Shown in pieces: positions 1 through 6,192 of a DNA stretch of 7,624 bases; position 1 is the first letter of the stretch; each line of letters opens with the position of its first letter. Under the pieces are notes generated by a model. That model saw nothing but the letters and a program-made list of their open reading frames with translations. It did no database searches and was not told where the DNA came from. Origin of the DNA: Actinomycetota bacterium (GTDB taxonomy: Bacteria > Cyanobacteriota > Vampirovibrionia > Obscuribacterales > Obscuribacteraceae); the NCBI GenBank assembly GCA_903970355.1, contig CAJCIF010000081.1, positions 1 through 7,624 on the forward strand, written 5' to 3'. The position numbers and the translations under genes are program-made.

Positions 1-23
1 TACATCGATAGCCGACAGAATCT

Positions 24-1145
24 CTAGGCGGTCGCTTTTGGTAGGGTGACGCTAAAAACAGTTCCTTTCCCACGTCGACTCGTGCAACTAATTTCACCGC
101 CGTGAGCAGTGACGATTTTTTTGCACAGGTACAAGCCTAAACCGGTGCCGGACATTGATTGTTTTCCGGCACTGGACTGCTTGAATCGTTTGAACAAAAC
201 CTTCTGCTCGTCTTCGGGTATACCTGGTCCGGTATCTTCGATTTCAACCGTAACATGTGAGTTGTGCAGGAGGGCTCTTACAACGATACTACCGTCAGCA
301 GGTGTGAATTTGAGGGCATTGTCGAGAATGTTTTGCCATAAACGACGCAGAGCATTCTTATTGGCAAATACCGTCACAGGTCCTTTGGGGAACTCTGTGC
401 TTATTGCTATTTGACGCTCTCTTGCTACCGGCACAATAGAAGCGATGCAAGACGAAAGTGCATTCAACAAATTGGTGTTTTCAAGGGTTACTTCATCTAC
501 AGATCTTTCGAAACGGTAGACTTCAACAACGTTTTGGATCATTGAAACGAGTTGCGCATTGCTCTCAATTAATTGTTCAAGTGCAATACTTTGATCATCT
601 GAAATGTTGCCGAGCCGTCCTTCTCGCATGATTCGAAGTACGTTATTCATGCCGAGCAACGGATTTTTCAAATCATGGAAGAGTGTTGCCATATACTCTT
701 CACGCTGTGCACTCAATGACAATTCCTGCGCATTTGCCGGTACGTCGTTTGTGCACATGCCCATGATTATTGGAGGCTTGCCGCGCCGTGTTCTGATGAT
801 CGTTCCGCGCTGGAGTATGTTGATGCGCTCTCCGCCTTCTGTGTCCACGGCATAACGCAACTCAAACTCTTTGCCTTCTTCCGCCAAACTCTTAATTGCT
901 TTCTTCAGCTTCAGAGCAGTTTTGACGGGTATCCAGGTCAGAAACTCTTTCAGAGTAGTTTCACTGGGCTTGTTTTCAAACCGATGCAGGTTTTTGAATT
1001 CTTCGCTGATCGAGATGCTGGAATCATGCGGATCGAGCGTCCACGTTCCTACCGTAGTTTCTTTCAAGAAGAACGAAACTACCGCGTCCACCGATTGGCG
1101 GCGCGATGTCGGCGATACACTACTAGACCCCTTGCGACGTTTCAT
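24..1145 (-). CDS. PAS-domain sensor histidine kinase, cytosolic
   Basis: This is an autophosphorylating sensor kinase of a two-component system. Residue numbers count from the chosen ATG at 1145 (373 aa). A PAS-like region spans roughly residues 20-135, with the pattern W-x-L-D near its start and a G-K-P-P-I-I-M-G-M strand near its end. The HisKA H-box is FHDLKNPLLG with the phosphoacceptor at His157. The ATPase domain has the N-box QNILDNALKF (Asn272, Asn276), G1 EDTGPGIP (Asp304), the F-box LFKRF, and G2 SGTGLGLYLCKKIV (Gly333, 335, 337). All catalytic motifs are intact. There is no signal peptide or membrane segment, so it should be cytosolic. An ATG at 1193 would add 16 residues but has no well-spaced ribosome site. 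The 1145 start has AGGGGGA 11 nt upstream. It lies 106 nt downstream of the receiver-kinase gene on the same strand, so co-transcription is likely. The input signal and partner regulator are not visible. Confidence 0.93.
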   Translation of the reverse strand: MKRRKGSSSVSPTSRRQSVDAVVSFFLKETTVGTWTLDPHDSSISISEEFKNLHRFENKPSETTLKEFLTWIPVKTALKLKKAIKSLAEEGKEFELRYAVDTEGGERINILQRGTIIRTRRGKPPIIMGMCTNDVPANAQELSLSAQREEYMATLFHDLKNPLLGMNNVLRIMREGRLGNISDDQSIALEQLIESNAQLVSMIQNVVEVYRFERSVDEVTLENTNLLNALSSCIASIVPVARERQIAISTEFPKGPVTVFANKNALRRLWQNILDNALKFTPADGSIVVRALLHNSHVTVEIEDTGPGIPEDEQKVLFKRFKQSSAGKQSMSGTGLGLYLCKKIVTAHGGEISCTSRRGKGTVFSVTLPKATA

Positions 1146-1149
1146 CCCG

Positions 1150-1170
1150 TGCAGGTTCCCCCTACCTGCA
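1150..1170 (-). promoter_or_regulatory. Hairpin presenting the Shine-Dalgarno site of the PAS-kinase gene
   Basis: Read on the minus strand, TGCAGGT, loop AGGGGGA and ACCTGCA form a perfect 7-bp stem with a 7-nt loop. Four bases (CGGG) follow before the ATG at 1145. The loop holds the only good ribosome binding sequence for that start. A GGA in a hairpin loop over the Shine-Dalgarno site is the general form of CsrA/RsmA targets, but no CsrA gene is in this window, so regulation is inference. The hairpin would fall inside the coding region if the ATG at 1193 were used. Confidence 0.55.
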
Positions 1171-1251
1171 TCGCTCCAAGAGCGTTCGAACATTCTCTAC
1201 AGCTACCATATTTTCCTGGGATCGCCAAGTCAAAAGGCAACTGCGATGATG

Positions 1252-2406
1252 TTAAATATTGGGGGAAGCCTCGCTAGGCGCGGTCTTATCGGATTTCTGA
1301 TTTAGAGGTAAGGTCACCCGGAAGGTGGATCCCTTTCCAACCTTGCTCACGCACTCGATATCACCGGCGTGCAGGTCTACAATTTTTTTGCAAAGATACA
1401 GTCCAAGCCCACTGCCAGGCGGAAAGTGTTTGCCCTGGTGACCGTGCTTGAAGCGCTGAAACAGATATTCCTGGACTTCTTCTGGTATTCCGCAGCCGTT
1501 ATCTTCTACCTCAATGATCAAATGATTGTTATTGGTATGCGTACGAATTACGATCCGCCCTTCTTTCTCAGTGAATTTCAAAGCATTTTCTAGCAAGTTA
1601 TGCATTAAGCGACGCATTGAAATTAGATCGATTGATATAGGTGCGTCTGATGATGAAAGCTCTGTGATGAGCTGAATACCTCGTTCTGATGCGTTGGGAG
1701 CAAAAGTTTTCACCGAATCGGAAATCAAATTGACTATGTCAGCGTCCTTCAACTCCAGTCTTTGTGTGTCTGTTTGGAACTGGTACATATCAATGAGGCA
1801 TTGAATCATCAAAAGGAGTTGATCGTTATTTTCTTTAAGCATCAACAATGCACTTTCTTGTTCATCAGATAGAGAACCCATTCTTTCAAGCACGAGCATT
1901 TCCAGTAGCCTGCGCGTTCCTGCGAGAGGCCCTTTCAAGTCGTGAGTGAGAGCGGCCATAAACTCTTGCAGTTGATCGAGAAGGGCGACTTTTTTAAAAT
2001 GTTCGAAAGTAAGTTCTTCAAATCGCCTTCGTTCAACGGCGTAGTGAATAGCTCGGCAAATCGATTCGTTGCTTGGTTGTCCTTTTACCAGAAAATCCTG
2101 AGCACCGGCTTTGACTGCATCGAAGGCTAGCTGTCTGTCGTCCTCACCGGAGAGCACAATAATCGGCAGCGACGGTGCCTTTTCCCTAATTTGCAAAACG
2201 GAATTGAGACCTTTGCTGTCGGGAAGATTTAAATCCAACACGATGGCATCGAAGTGTTCTTCCTTCAATTTCTCGAGAGTCTCTGCCAGCGTTTTTACCG
2301 ATGAGTGACGCAGTTCTCCAATATTGCTTGCGTTTAGTGCCCTCTGAAGCAATTTGGCATCGAGAGGGGCATCTTCAACAAGAAGAATTTTTAGAATCGG
2401 AAACAA
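1252..2406 (-). CDS. Receiver-first hybrid histidine kinase (REC-HisKA-HATPase)
   Basis: A 384-residue signalling protein with the receiver domain placed before the kinase core. The receiver spans about residues 4-128, with acidic pair Glu11-Asp12, phosphoacceptor Asp58 in VLDLNLPDSKG, Ser86 in VLSGEDD and Lys108 in FLVKG. A short helical linker leads to the HisKA H-box THDLKGPLAG (His155). The ATPase domain has N-box HNLLENALKF (Asn270, Asn274), G1 EDNGCGIP (Asp302), F-box LFQRF and G2 GSGLGLYLCKKIV (Gly331, 333, 335). All key residues are present, so both phosphotransfer modules look active. There are no membrane segments. The start is TTG at 2404-2406; an in-frame TGA at 2461-2463 closes the frame upstream and no ATG or GTG lies between, so TTG is the only usual start despite a poor ribosome site. 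The kinase core is clearly related to the downstream PAS-kinase. It may relay a signal received through its own receiver from another kinase. No DNA-binding output domain is present. Confidence 0.93.
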   Translation of the reverse strand: MFPILKILLVEDAPLDAKLLQRALNASNIGELRHSSVKTLAETLEKLKEEHFDAIVLDLNLPDSKGLNSVLQIREKAPSLPIIVLSGEDDRQLAFDAVKAGAQDFLVKGQPSNESICRAIHYAVERRRFEELTFEHFKKVALLDQLQEFMAALTHDLKGPLAGTRRLLEMLVLERMGSLSDEQESALLMLKENNDQLLLMIQCLIDMYQFQTDTQRLELKDADIVNLISDSVKTFAPNASERGIQLITELSSSDAPISIDLISMRRLMHNLLENALKFTEKEGRIVIRTHTNNNHLIIEVEDNGCGIPEEVQEYLFQRFKHGHQGKHFPPGSGLGLYLCKKIVDLHAGDIECVSKVGKGSTFRVTLPLNQKSDKTAPSEASPNI

Positions 2407-2658
2407 ATTCGCTGTGAAAAGAGAGGGGTCGATCTTACCTTTGAAGATAGCATTAGATAGTCAATATTGCTTATCACTTGCGTAAGTTAACCCGCGCAGT
2501 GGCAATTATTGGGTCTTCCACGGCCGAATAAAATACTGGGCTAAATCCAGTGGACATCTTAGTTACCGGACTACTGTTCGTGAGCCATAATACTTTGGCA
2601 ATGTAAAGCATATGAATATTCTGCTGACAAGACGCAATGCGAACGAGACGTGATTGCA
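2407..2658. other. Intergenic region upstream of the two-kinase cluster
   Basis: This 252-nt gap lies between the MarR-GNAT stop and the TTG start of the receiver-kinase, both on the minus strand. It should contain the promoter for the kinase pair. A minus-strand TTGACT is visible just before the kinase gene, but the best TAAGAT match lies 20 nt away, which is too far for a standard promoter. An AAAGG lies about 30 nt upstream of the TTG start. A short 5-bp ACTGG/CCAGT stem followed by ATTTTATT on the minus strand (about 2526-2551) could be a weak terminator for the MarR-GNAT gene. A 61-codon GTG-started frame here has no ribosome site and no recognisable motif. Confidence 0.4.
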
Positions 2659-3630
2659 CTAGTTACGGTTGTGCAGATCCAATCGCATAGCGAAATCTGC
2701 ACGTCCGGGAGAGTAACCCGACGATTCCTCTTTATCTCCAGTTACGTGAATAAATCCTGCATTTGAATAAAGCTTTATGGCTGATTTCAAACAGCTGTTT
2801 GTTTCCAGAATTAGCCGTTTTCCTCCGTTTTCCAGAGCTTTTGATTTGCAAGCATCTATGAGCTTGTAGCCGATCTTTTTACCTTGATATTTTTCCAGCA
2901 CGCGCATTTTAGATAATTCGTAGACATTACGATCGCGCTTTAAAAGAGCACATGTACCTGCAATTTCATCACCCACTTGGGCAAAGAAAATGAATCCACC
3001 CTTGTTCAAAATGTACTTTTCTGGATTTGCCAGGGCCTTGCGATCTGGTTCTTCGAGGGAGAAGTATTTGGAGATCCATTCTTCATTGAGCCTGACAAAG
3101 TGCTTTTTGAGTTTAGGATTGTACTCTTTGATCTTTACAGACAATTGTTGATTCTTCCTCCTGAGAGATCGGAATCGTTTGTCGAGACTCTGTTTTTCCA
3201 ATTCTTTTTCAAGTTCTGTGAGTAGTTCAAGAATATTATTTTCAGAGGATTTGATCAGGTCATCTGTTACTTGTTTCAAATCGCGCCAGATGTTGTTCAT
3301 CATGTTGTGCAATGCGCGTGCCTTTGGCGTAAGGCTTAAAAGAGTGCGTCTTTTATCTACTTTGTCCGGTACACCTGTAACCAGACCTCTTTCTTTCAAC
3401 TCATCGATTATTTGGATGACGGACGGATGGGTGATGGAAAGTCTGTCTGCAATTTCAGTTACGGATAACGGAGAATTTGTGCTCAATAATTGAAAAAAGG
3501 GAAACCATCTTGGTTCGAACCCAGAATCAACTTCTTTATAGATAGTCGCGATATCTTGACCAACTTTTTCTCCCAGACGTCTCAAACGGGCGCCCAGTGC
3601 TAAGCTACCAAACTGGCTAAAATAGTCCAT
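2659..3630 (-). CDS. MarR-family regulator fused to GNAT N-acetyltransferase
   Basis: A 323-residue two-domain protein. Residues about 1-150 are a MarR-type winged-helix repressor: dimer helix at the N-terminus, helix-turn-helix SVTEIADRLSITHPSVIQII (56-75), wing residues DKVDKRRTLLSLT (89-101), then long C-terminal dimer helices. Residues about 165-318 are a GNAT acetyltransferase. Its acetyl-CoA loop reads YQGKKIGYKL (248-257), where the usual second Gly of the (Q/R)xxGxG motif is Lys, followed by the KLYSNAGF motif (286-293). This fusion is a known family architecture; the acetyl acceptor is not predictable here. GGAG with 9-nt spacing precedes the ATG at 3630. The gene is divergent from a nitronate monooxygenase gene across a 169-nt spacer that contains a strong dyad. 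The plausible role is autoregulation plus control of the divergent gene, with the ligand or acetyl-CoA state as possible signal. That role is inference. Confidence 0.92.
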   Translation of the reverse strand: MDYFSQFGSLALGARLRRLGEKVGQDIATIYKEVDSGFEPRWFPFFQLLSTNSPLSVTEIADRLSITHPSVIQIIDELKERGLVTGVPDKVDKRRTLLSLTPKARALHNMMNNIWRDLKQVTDDLIKSSENNILELLTELEKELEKQSLDKRFRSLRRKNQQLSVKIKEYNPKLKKHFVRLNEEWISKYFSLEEPDRKALANPEKYILNKGGFIFFAQVGDEIAGTCALLKRDRNVYELSKMRVLEKYQGKKIGYKLIDACKSKALENGGKRLILETNSCLKSAIKLYSNAGFIHVTGDKEESSGYSPGRADFAMRLDLHNRN

Positions 3631-3656
3631 TTCGAATTCTCCGCTGGTACGTTTTA

Positions 3657-3662
3657 GATATA
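3657..3662 (-). promoter_or_regulatory. Candidate -10 element of the MarR-GNAT gene
   Basis: On the minus strand this reads TATATC, 27 nt upstream of the ATG at 3630, and the neighbouring TACATA is an alternative. No TTGACA-like -35 lies at 16-18 bp. The element overlaps the left arm of the 35-bp dyad, so a bound repressor would cover it. The call rests on position and AT-richness only. Confidence 0.3.
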
Positions 3663-3693
3663 TGTAGGGCCCTTACGTAGGTGCCTACATATA
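3659..3693. promoter_or_regulatory. Palindromic operator in the divergent MarR-GNAT / nitronate monooxygenase spacer
   Basis: Perfect 10-bp inverted arms TATATGTAGG (3659-3668) and CCTACATATA (3684-3693) flank a 15-bp spacer. Inside is a tighter dyad, GTAGG-TG-CCTAC (3677-3688), extended by flanking TA/TA pairs. There is also an imperfect one, GTAGG-GCC-CTTAC (3664-3676, four of five pairs). The half-site GTAGG therefore recurs three times. Size and symmetry fit one or two MarR dimers. Its position between divergent starts, touching candidate -10 elements on both strands, fits an autorepressor site. The assignment to the adjacent MarR-GNAT protein is inferred from context. Confidence 0.65.
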
Positions 3694-3695
3694 AT
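3690..3695 (+). promoter_or_regulatory. Candidate -10 element of the nitronate monooxygenase gene
   Basis: TATAAT matches the sigma-70 -10 consensus exactly and starts within the right arm of the operator dyad. At 17-bp spacing the -35 position reads GGGCCC, so no -35 consensus is present. If used, transcription would begin near 3702 and leave a leader of about 100 nt before the ATG at 3800. A dependence on an activator or on another sigma factor cannot be excluded. Confidence 0.4.
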
Positions 3696-3787
3696 TTTCA
3701 GCTATTATGGACAAGCGATCGAAATATGTCAAGATTGCCCGCGTTCTAATATAGAAGCCTGGCATTAGTATGCTCACCACTTGTAAT

Positions 3788-3791
3788 GAGG
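3788..3791 (+). promoter_or_regulatory. Ribosome binding site deciding the nitronate monooxygenase start
   Basis: GAGG, followed by AA, lies 8 nt before the ATG at 3800. The in-frame ATG at 3770 has no comparable site. This supports the shorter protein, which begins just before the conserved N-terminal barrel strand. Confidence 0.6.
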
Positions 3792-3799
3792 AAATTGGA

Positions 3800-4867
3800 A
3801 TGCAACTATGTAAGTTCTTAGGAACTAAGTATTCAATCATCCAGGCACCCATAGCCGGTTCGGACAATGCCAGACTTGTCGCTGCTGCTGCAGAAGCCGG
3901 CGCGCTTGGTTCGCTCGGGGCGCAATACAGAACGCCTGAGGAAATACAGAAAGTAATTTCAGAAATCAGGTCACTAACAAGCAAACCGTTCGCTGTAAAT
4001 TTGTTTGCCTTTAAACCGGAAGCAATTCCAAGCGACGATCAAATTGCCAGGTCACGAAGTCATTTAGACGGTTATTATTCACGTTTTGGAATAACTGCTC
4101 CTGCTGCCGAATCAGTGCAGAAAAGCATAGATTCTGAGGCTCAACTGGAAGCGGTTTTGGAAGCGAAGGTTCCTGTCTTTTCTTTCACTCTTGGATCGCT
4201 TGATGAGAAATGGATGAAAGCATTTAAGAAGAATGGCACTCTGGTGATCGGCACGGCTACGAATGTAAAAGAGGCAATAGTGCTTGCTAAATCCGGAGTG
4301 GATGCAATCACCGCGCAAGGCTCTGAAGCGGGCGGACACCGAGGCACTTTCATGGGCGCATATGAAGATTCGATGATTGGCAGCATGGCTCTTATACCGC
4401 AACTTGTCGACGCAGTCAGTGTGCCAGTTATAGCCGCAGGCGCCATTATGGATGGACGTGGTATCGCAGCAGCGCTTGCCCTTGGTGCTGCAGGTGTTCA
4501 ATTGGGAACAGCTTTTCTCACCGTTTCGGAATGCCCAGTTAATGCCGAATACAAAAAAGCTATTCGCGAACACGATGCCGACGACACCACCATTACAAAA
4601 GTATTTTCCGGTGCACCAGCAAGAGGCATCAAAAATTCTTTCATTACGGACAATAGCGAAAAGCCCTTATTGCCCTTTCCATATCACAACAAACTGACTC
4701 GTCCGATTAGACAAGCTGCTAATGAATCAGGCCAAATCGAATACACCAACCTCTGGAGTGGCCAGGGCGGCCGCCTCGCCCGGGAAATGTCCGCAATGGA
4801 ACTTATTGAAAAACTGGTCGCAGAAACGGATGAGGTATTGGCGAAATTGAGCCCTATTCACGCATAG
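3800..4867 (+). CDS. Nitronate monooxygenase (2-nitropropane dioxygenase family), FMN-dependent
   Basis: A 355-residue TIM-barrel flavoprotein that in this family oxidises alkyl nitronates, such as propionate-3-nitronate, to carbonyl products and nitrite or nitrate. Numbering is from the ATG at 3800. Conserved elements are the N-terminal strand QAPIAG (15-20), FAVNLF (64-69), SFTLGS (128-133), the active-site motif AQGSEAGGHRG (172-182) with the likely catalytic His180, and the FMN phosphate region AAGAIMDGRG then ALGAAGVQLGTAFL (about 212-240). The C-terminal YTNLWSGQGG segment (315-324) is also typical. Length matches the family. There is no signal peptide, so it should be cytosolic. An ATG at 3770 would add 10 residues but lacks a ribosome site. 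It is transcribed away from the MarR-GNAT gene and shares its dyad spacer, so repression by that regulator is likely. Some family members act instead as NADH:quinone reductases or as unrelated flavin reductases, so the substrate remains open. Confidence 0.93.
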   Translation: MQLCKFLGTKYSIIQAPIAGSDNARLVAAAAEAGALGSLGAQYRTPEEIQKVISEIRSLTSKPFAVNLFAFKPEAIPSDDQIARSRSHLDGYYSRFGITAPAAESVQKSIDSEAQLEAVLEAKVPVFSFTLGSLDEKWMKAFKKNGTLVIGTATNVKEAIVLAKSGVDAITAQGSEAGGHRGTFMGAYEDSMIGSMALIPQLVDAVSVPVIAAGAIMDGRGIAAALALGAAGVQLGTAFLTVSECPVNAEYKKAIREHDADDTTITKVFSGAPARGIKNSFITDNSEKPLLPFPYHNKLTRPIRQAANESGQIEYTNLWSGQGGRLAREMSAMELIEKLVAETDEVLAKLSPIHA

Positions 4868-4934
4868 TGATTAGAAGCAATAGTTCAGTTCGCAAGTAGT
4901 TCTGATATTAGCGAACCAGAAAATCTGGGACTTG

Positions 4935-4959
4935 CTAAGATGGAGTTGGCAAATCTTAG
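4935..4959. repeat. Inverted repeat in the leader of the DUF433 gene
   Basis: CTAAGAT (4935-4941) and ATCTTAG (4953-4959) are perfect 7-bp inverted arms around an 11-nt spacer. The right arm runs into AGGTAGGG (4958-4965), the likely ribosome site of the gene starting at 4973. It could be an autorepressor operator or an RNA hairpin that limits ribosome access. It is a poor terminator for the gene before it, because GTAGGG separates the stem from the T-run. Confidence 0.45.
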
Positions 4960-4972
4960 GTAGGGTTTTCTT

Positions 4973-5230
4973 ATGCAACCCCCAAGCGACCCATTTTGGA
5001 AAGAGAGAATCATTTTAGACAAGGCAATTCTTGATGGAAAGCCGATTATCAAAGATACACGTATTCTTGTCGAATCTGTTATTGGACTTTTAGGAAGAGG
5101 ATGGACAGAAACCGACATTTTGCGAGATCATCCTGAGCTGAAGCCTGAAGATATTCGAGCATGCCTGTCTTATTCGCAAGATAAAAGGTTTCAAGTGTTC
5201 CGAAAGACAATGGTCGATTTCGGCGAATAA
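4973..5230 (+). CDS. DUF433 family small protein (antitoxin-like)
   Basis: An 85-residue protein with the DUF433 signature: RIILDKAILDGKPIIKDTRI (12-31), a VESVIGLLGRGWTETDIL helix pair (33-50), then HPELKPEDIRACLSY (53-67). Members are small wHTH-like proteins. Many are antitoxins paired with a PIN-like DUF5615 toxin. Here the next gene begins on the other strand 64 nt later, and the upstream neighbour is an oxidoreductase, so no partner is encoded beside it. The ATG at 4973 is preceded by AGGTAGGG with 7-nt spacing. It may share a transcript with the nitronate monooxygenase gene (105-nt gap) or have its own promoter. The family call is strong; an antitoxin function here is inference, and a stand-alone regulator is the alternative. 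Confidence 0.88.
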   Translation: MQPPSDPFWKERIILDKAILDGKPIIKDTRILVESVIGLLGRGWTETDILRDHPELKPEDIRACLSYSQDKRFQVFRKTMVDFGE

Positions 5231-5294
5231 GCGAGACCGCAGACGACAGAAAACGGCGTAGAAATGGAATTGAGATTTTTCCAAATAGCGAGTG

Positions 5295-6158
5295 TTAATT
5301 GGTCCTACGCCAAGAAATATAGACGCGAGATAATGGGCGCGATCCTTTTAATTCGAAATACAAACTGAGATGATGATTTGGGTAGAACAGTTCGTGTCCA
5401 CGCGGTGGATGGGTGATTATCAATTCGCGTTCACTGGTCTTGCCAAAACGTGCTAATGCCATTTCTTCGGTAATGAATGCAAAAAGTGGATCTGCGCCTA
5501 ACTCTATTGAATAAGATTGTGGGCCACCAGAATAATTTATATAGGCCCATTCTGATGTTGGACCGCTTAAGCAGTGCGTTATACCCTGAGAATCTACTTT
5601 CTGGTTGCGAAAGTTTAAATGCAGAGTTGATTCGAGCTTTTCAATAGTCAGAGCATTCTCTAAATTTACTAGTGTTTCGATTTCATCAATAATATGTTTT
5701 GCGTTTTCCGGATTTGGTCGGGCTGCAGATACGTCAAATCCAGTTTCTTTGAACGCTTCTAGTGCAGTTCGATTTGTATAAATCGATTGGCCAGTGGTAA
5801 TGGTAAGCAAGTATGTACCCAGTCCAAACTCTCTTTTCGCACTCTCATCTTTGTGCATTTTTTTCAATATTCTACTTTTGAGAAAATGAACATCAATGGC
5901 AGGTGACGGGTAGCGATGATTTGGAAAATTTAGACTGTAATCGCAATTCAATAATGCCTGGTTTAGATGTCCTTGTTCAAACTCTTCTTTCGCTTTGCGG
6001 TAATACGTAAAGGCATCGACGTACTCTTTTGGATACGTTAATCCATGCGGTGAATAATCACCAATCGATTCGTTGTCCGCTTGAGACGGGAAGGGCGAAT
6101 AGAACAAATAGAAGATGATCGATACAGCCGTAAGCAGGCTTACTAAATTGCGAAGCAT
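5295..6158 (-). CDS. Secreted or membrane-anchored TPR-like protein of unknown function
   Basis: A 287-residue protein whose function I do not recognise. The N-terminus is a signal peptide or anchor: hydrophobic residues about 4-20 and a possible cleavage after SQA at residue 27. Residues about 45-120 look like TPR-type helix pairs, with YYRKAKEEFEQGHLNQALLN (52-71) the clearest repeat and a second helical pair after it. The C-terminal half (about 165-287) is predicted mixed alpha/beta, with alternating hydrophobic strands and a closing SLYFELKG strand; I cannot name its family. The frame stays open back to 6347, but the ATG at 6158 is preferred: it has GGGAG at 6169-6173 (minus strand) with 10-nt spacing, it starts directly at the signal peptide, and the longer frame overlaps the next gene. 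It starts 34 nt downstream of the kinase-like gene's stop, so the two probably share an operon. It may act as an extracytoplasmic partner of that membrane protein (inference). Confidence 0.8.
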   Translation of the reverse strand: MLRNLVSLLTAVSIIFYLFYSPFPSQADNESIGDYSPHGLTYPKEYVDAFTYYRKAKEEFEQGHLNQALLNCDYSLNFPNHRYPSPAIDVHFLKSRILKKMHKDESAKREFGLGTYLLTITTGQSIYTNRTALEAFKETGFDVSAARPNPENAKHIIDEIETLVNLENALTIEKLESTLHLNFRNQKVDSQGITHCLSGPTSEWAYINYSGGPQSYSIELGADPLFAFITEEMALARFGKTSERELIITHPPRGHELFYPNHHLSLYFELKGSRPLSRVYISWRRTN

Positions 6159-6192
6159 GAGAAAGTTGCTCCCACGTTGTTTCGATTTGTGC

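Noticed and set aside
2526..2551. Rho-independent terminator for the MarR-GNAT gene (ACTGG/CCAGT stem then ATTTTATT)
   Set aside because: The stem is only 5 bp with a 7-nt loop and the T-tract is interrupted; too weak to call as a feature.
2474..2659. A 61-codon minus-strand frame starting at GTG that overlaps the MarR-GNAT stop by one base
   Set aside because: It has no ribosome site, no recognisable motif, and a composition typical of non-coding sequence; the space is better explained as the promoter region of the kinase pair.
3710..3721. GCGATCGA resembling the cyanobacterial HIP1 octamer
   Set aside because: It is a single copy and differs from GCGATCGC; no enrichment is visible in the window.
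4112..4573. Long minus-strand frame inside the nitronate monooxygenase gene
   Set aside because: It lies entirely within a clearly conserved gene on the other strand and encodes nothing recognisable.
4888..4916. GTTCGC/GCGAAC inverted repeat after the nitronate monooxygenase stop
   Set aside because: Six pairs across a 17-nt loop with no following T-tract; it could occur by chance.
5231..5294. Terminator between the convergent DUF433 and TPR-like genes
   Set aside because: Only a 5-bp TGGAA/TTCCA stem is present, without a convincing T-run on either strand.
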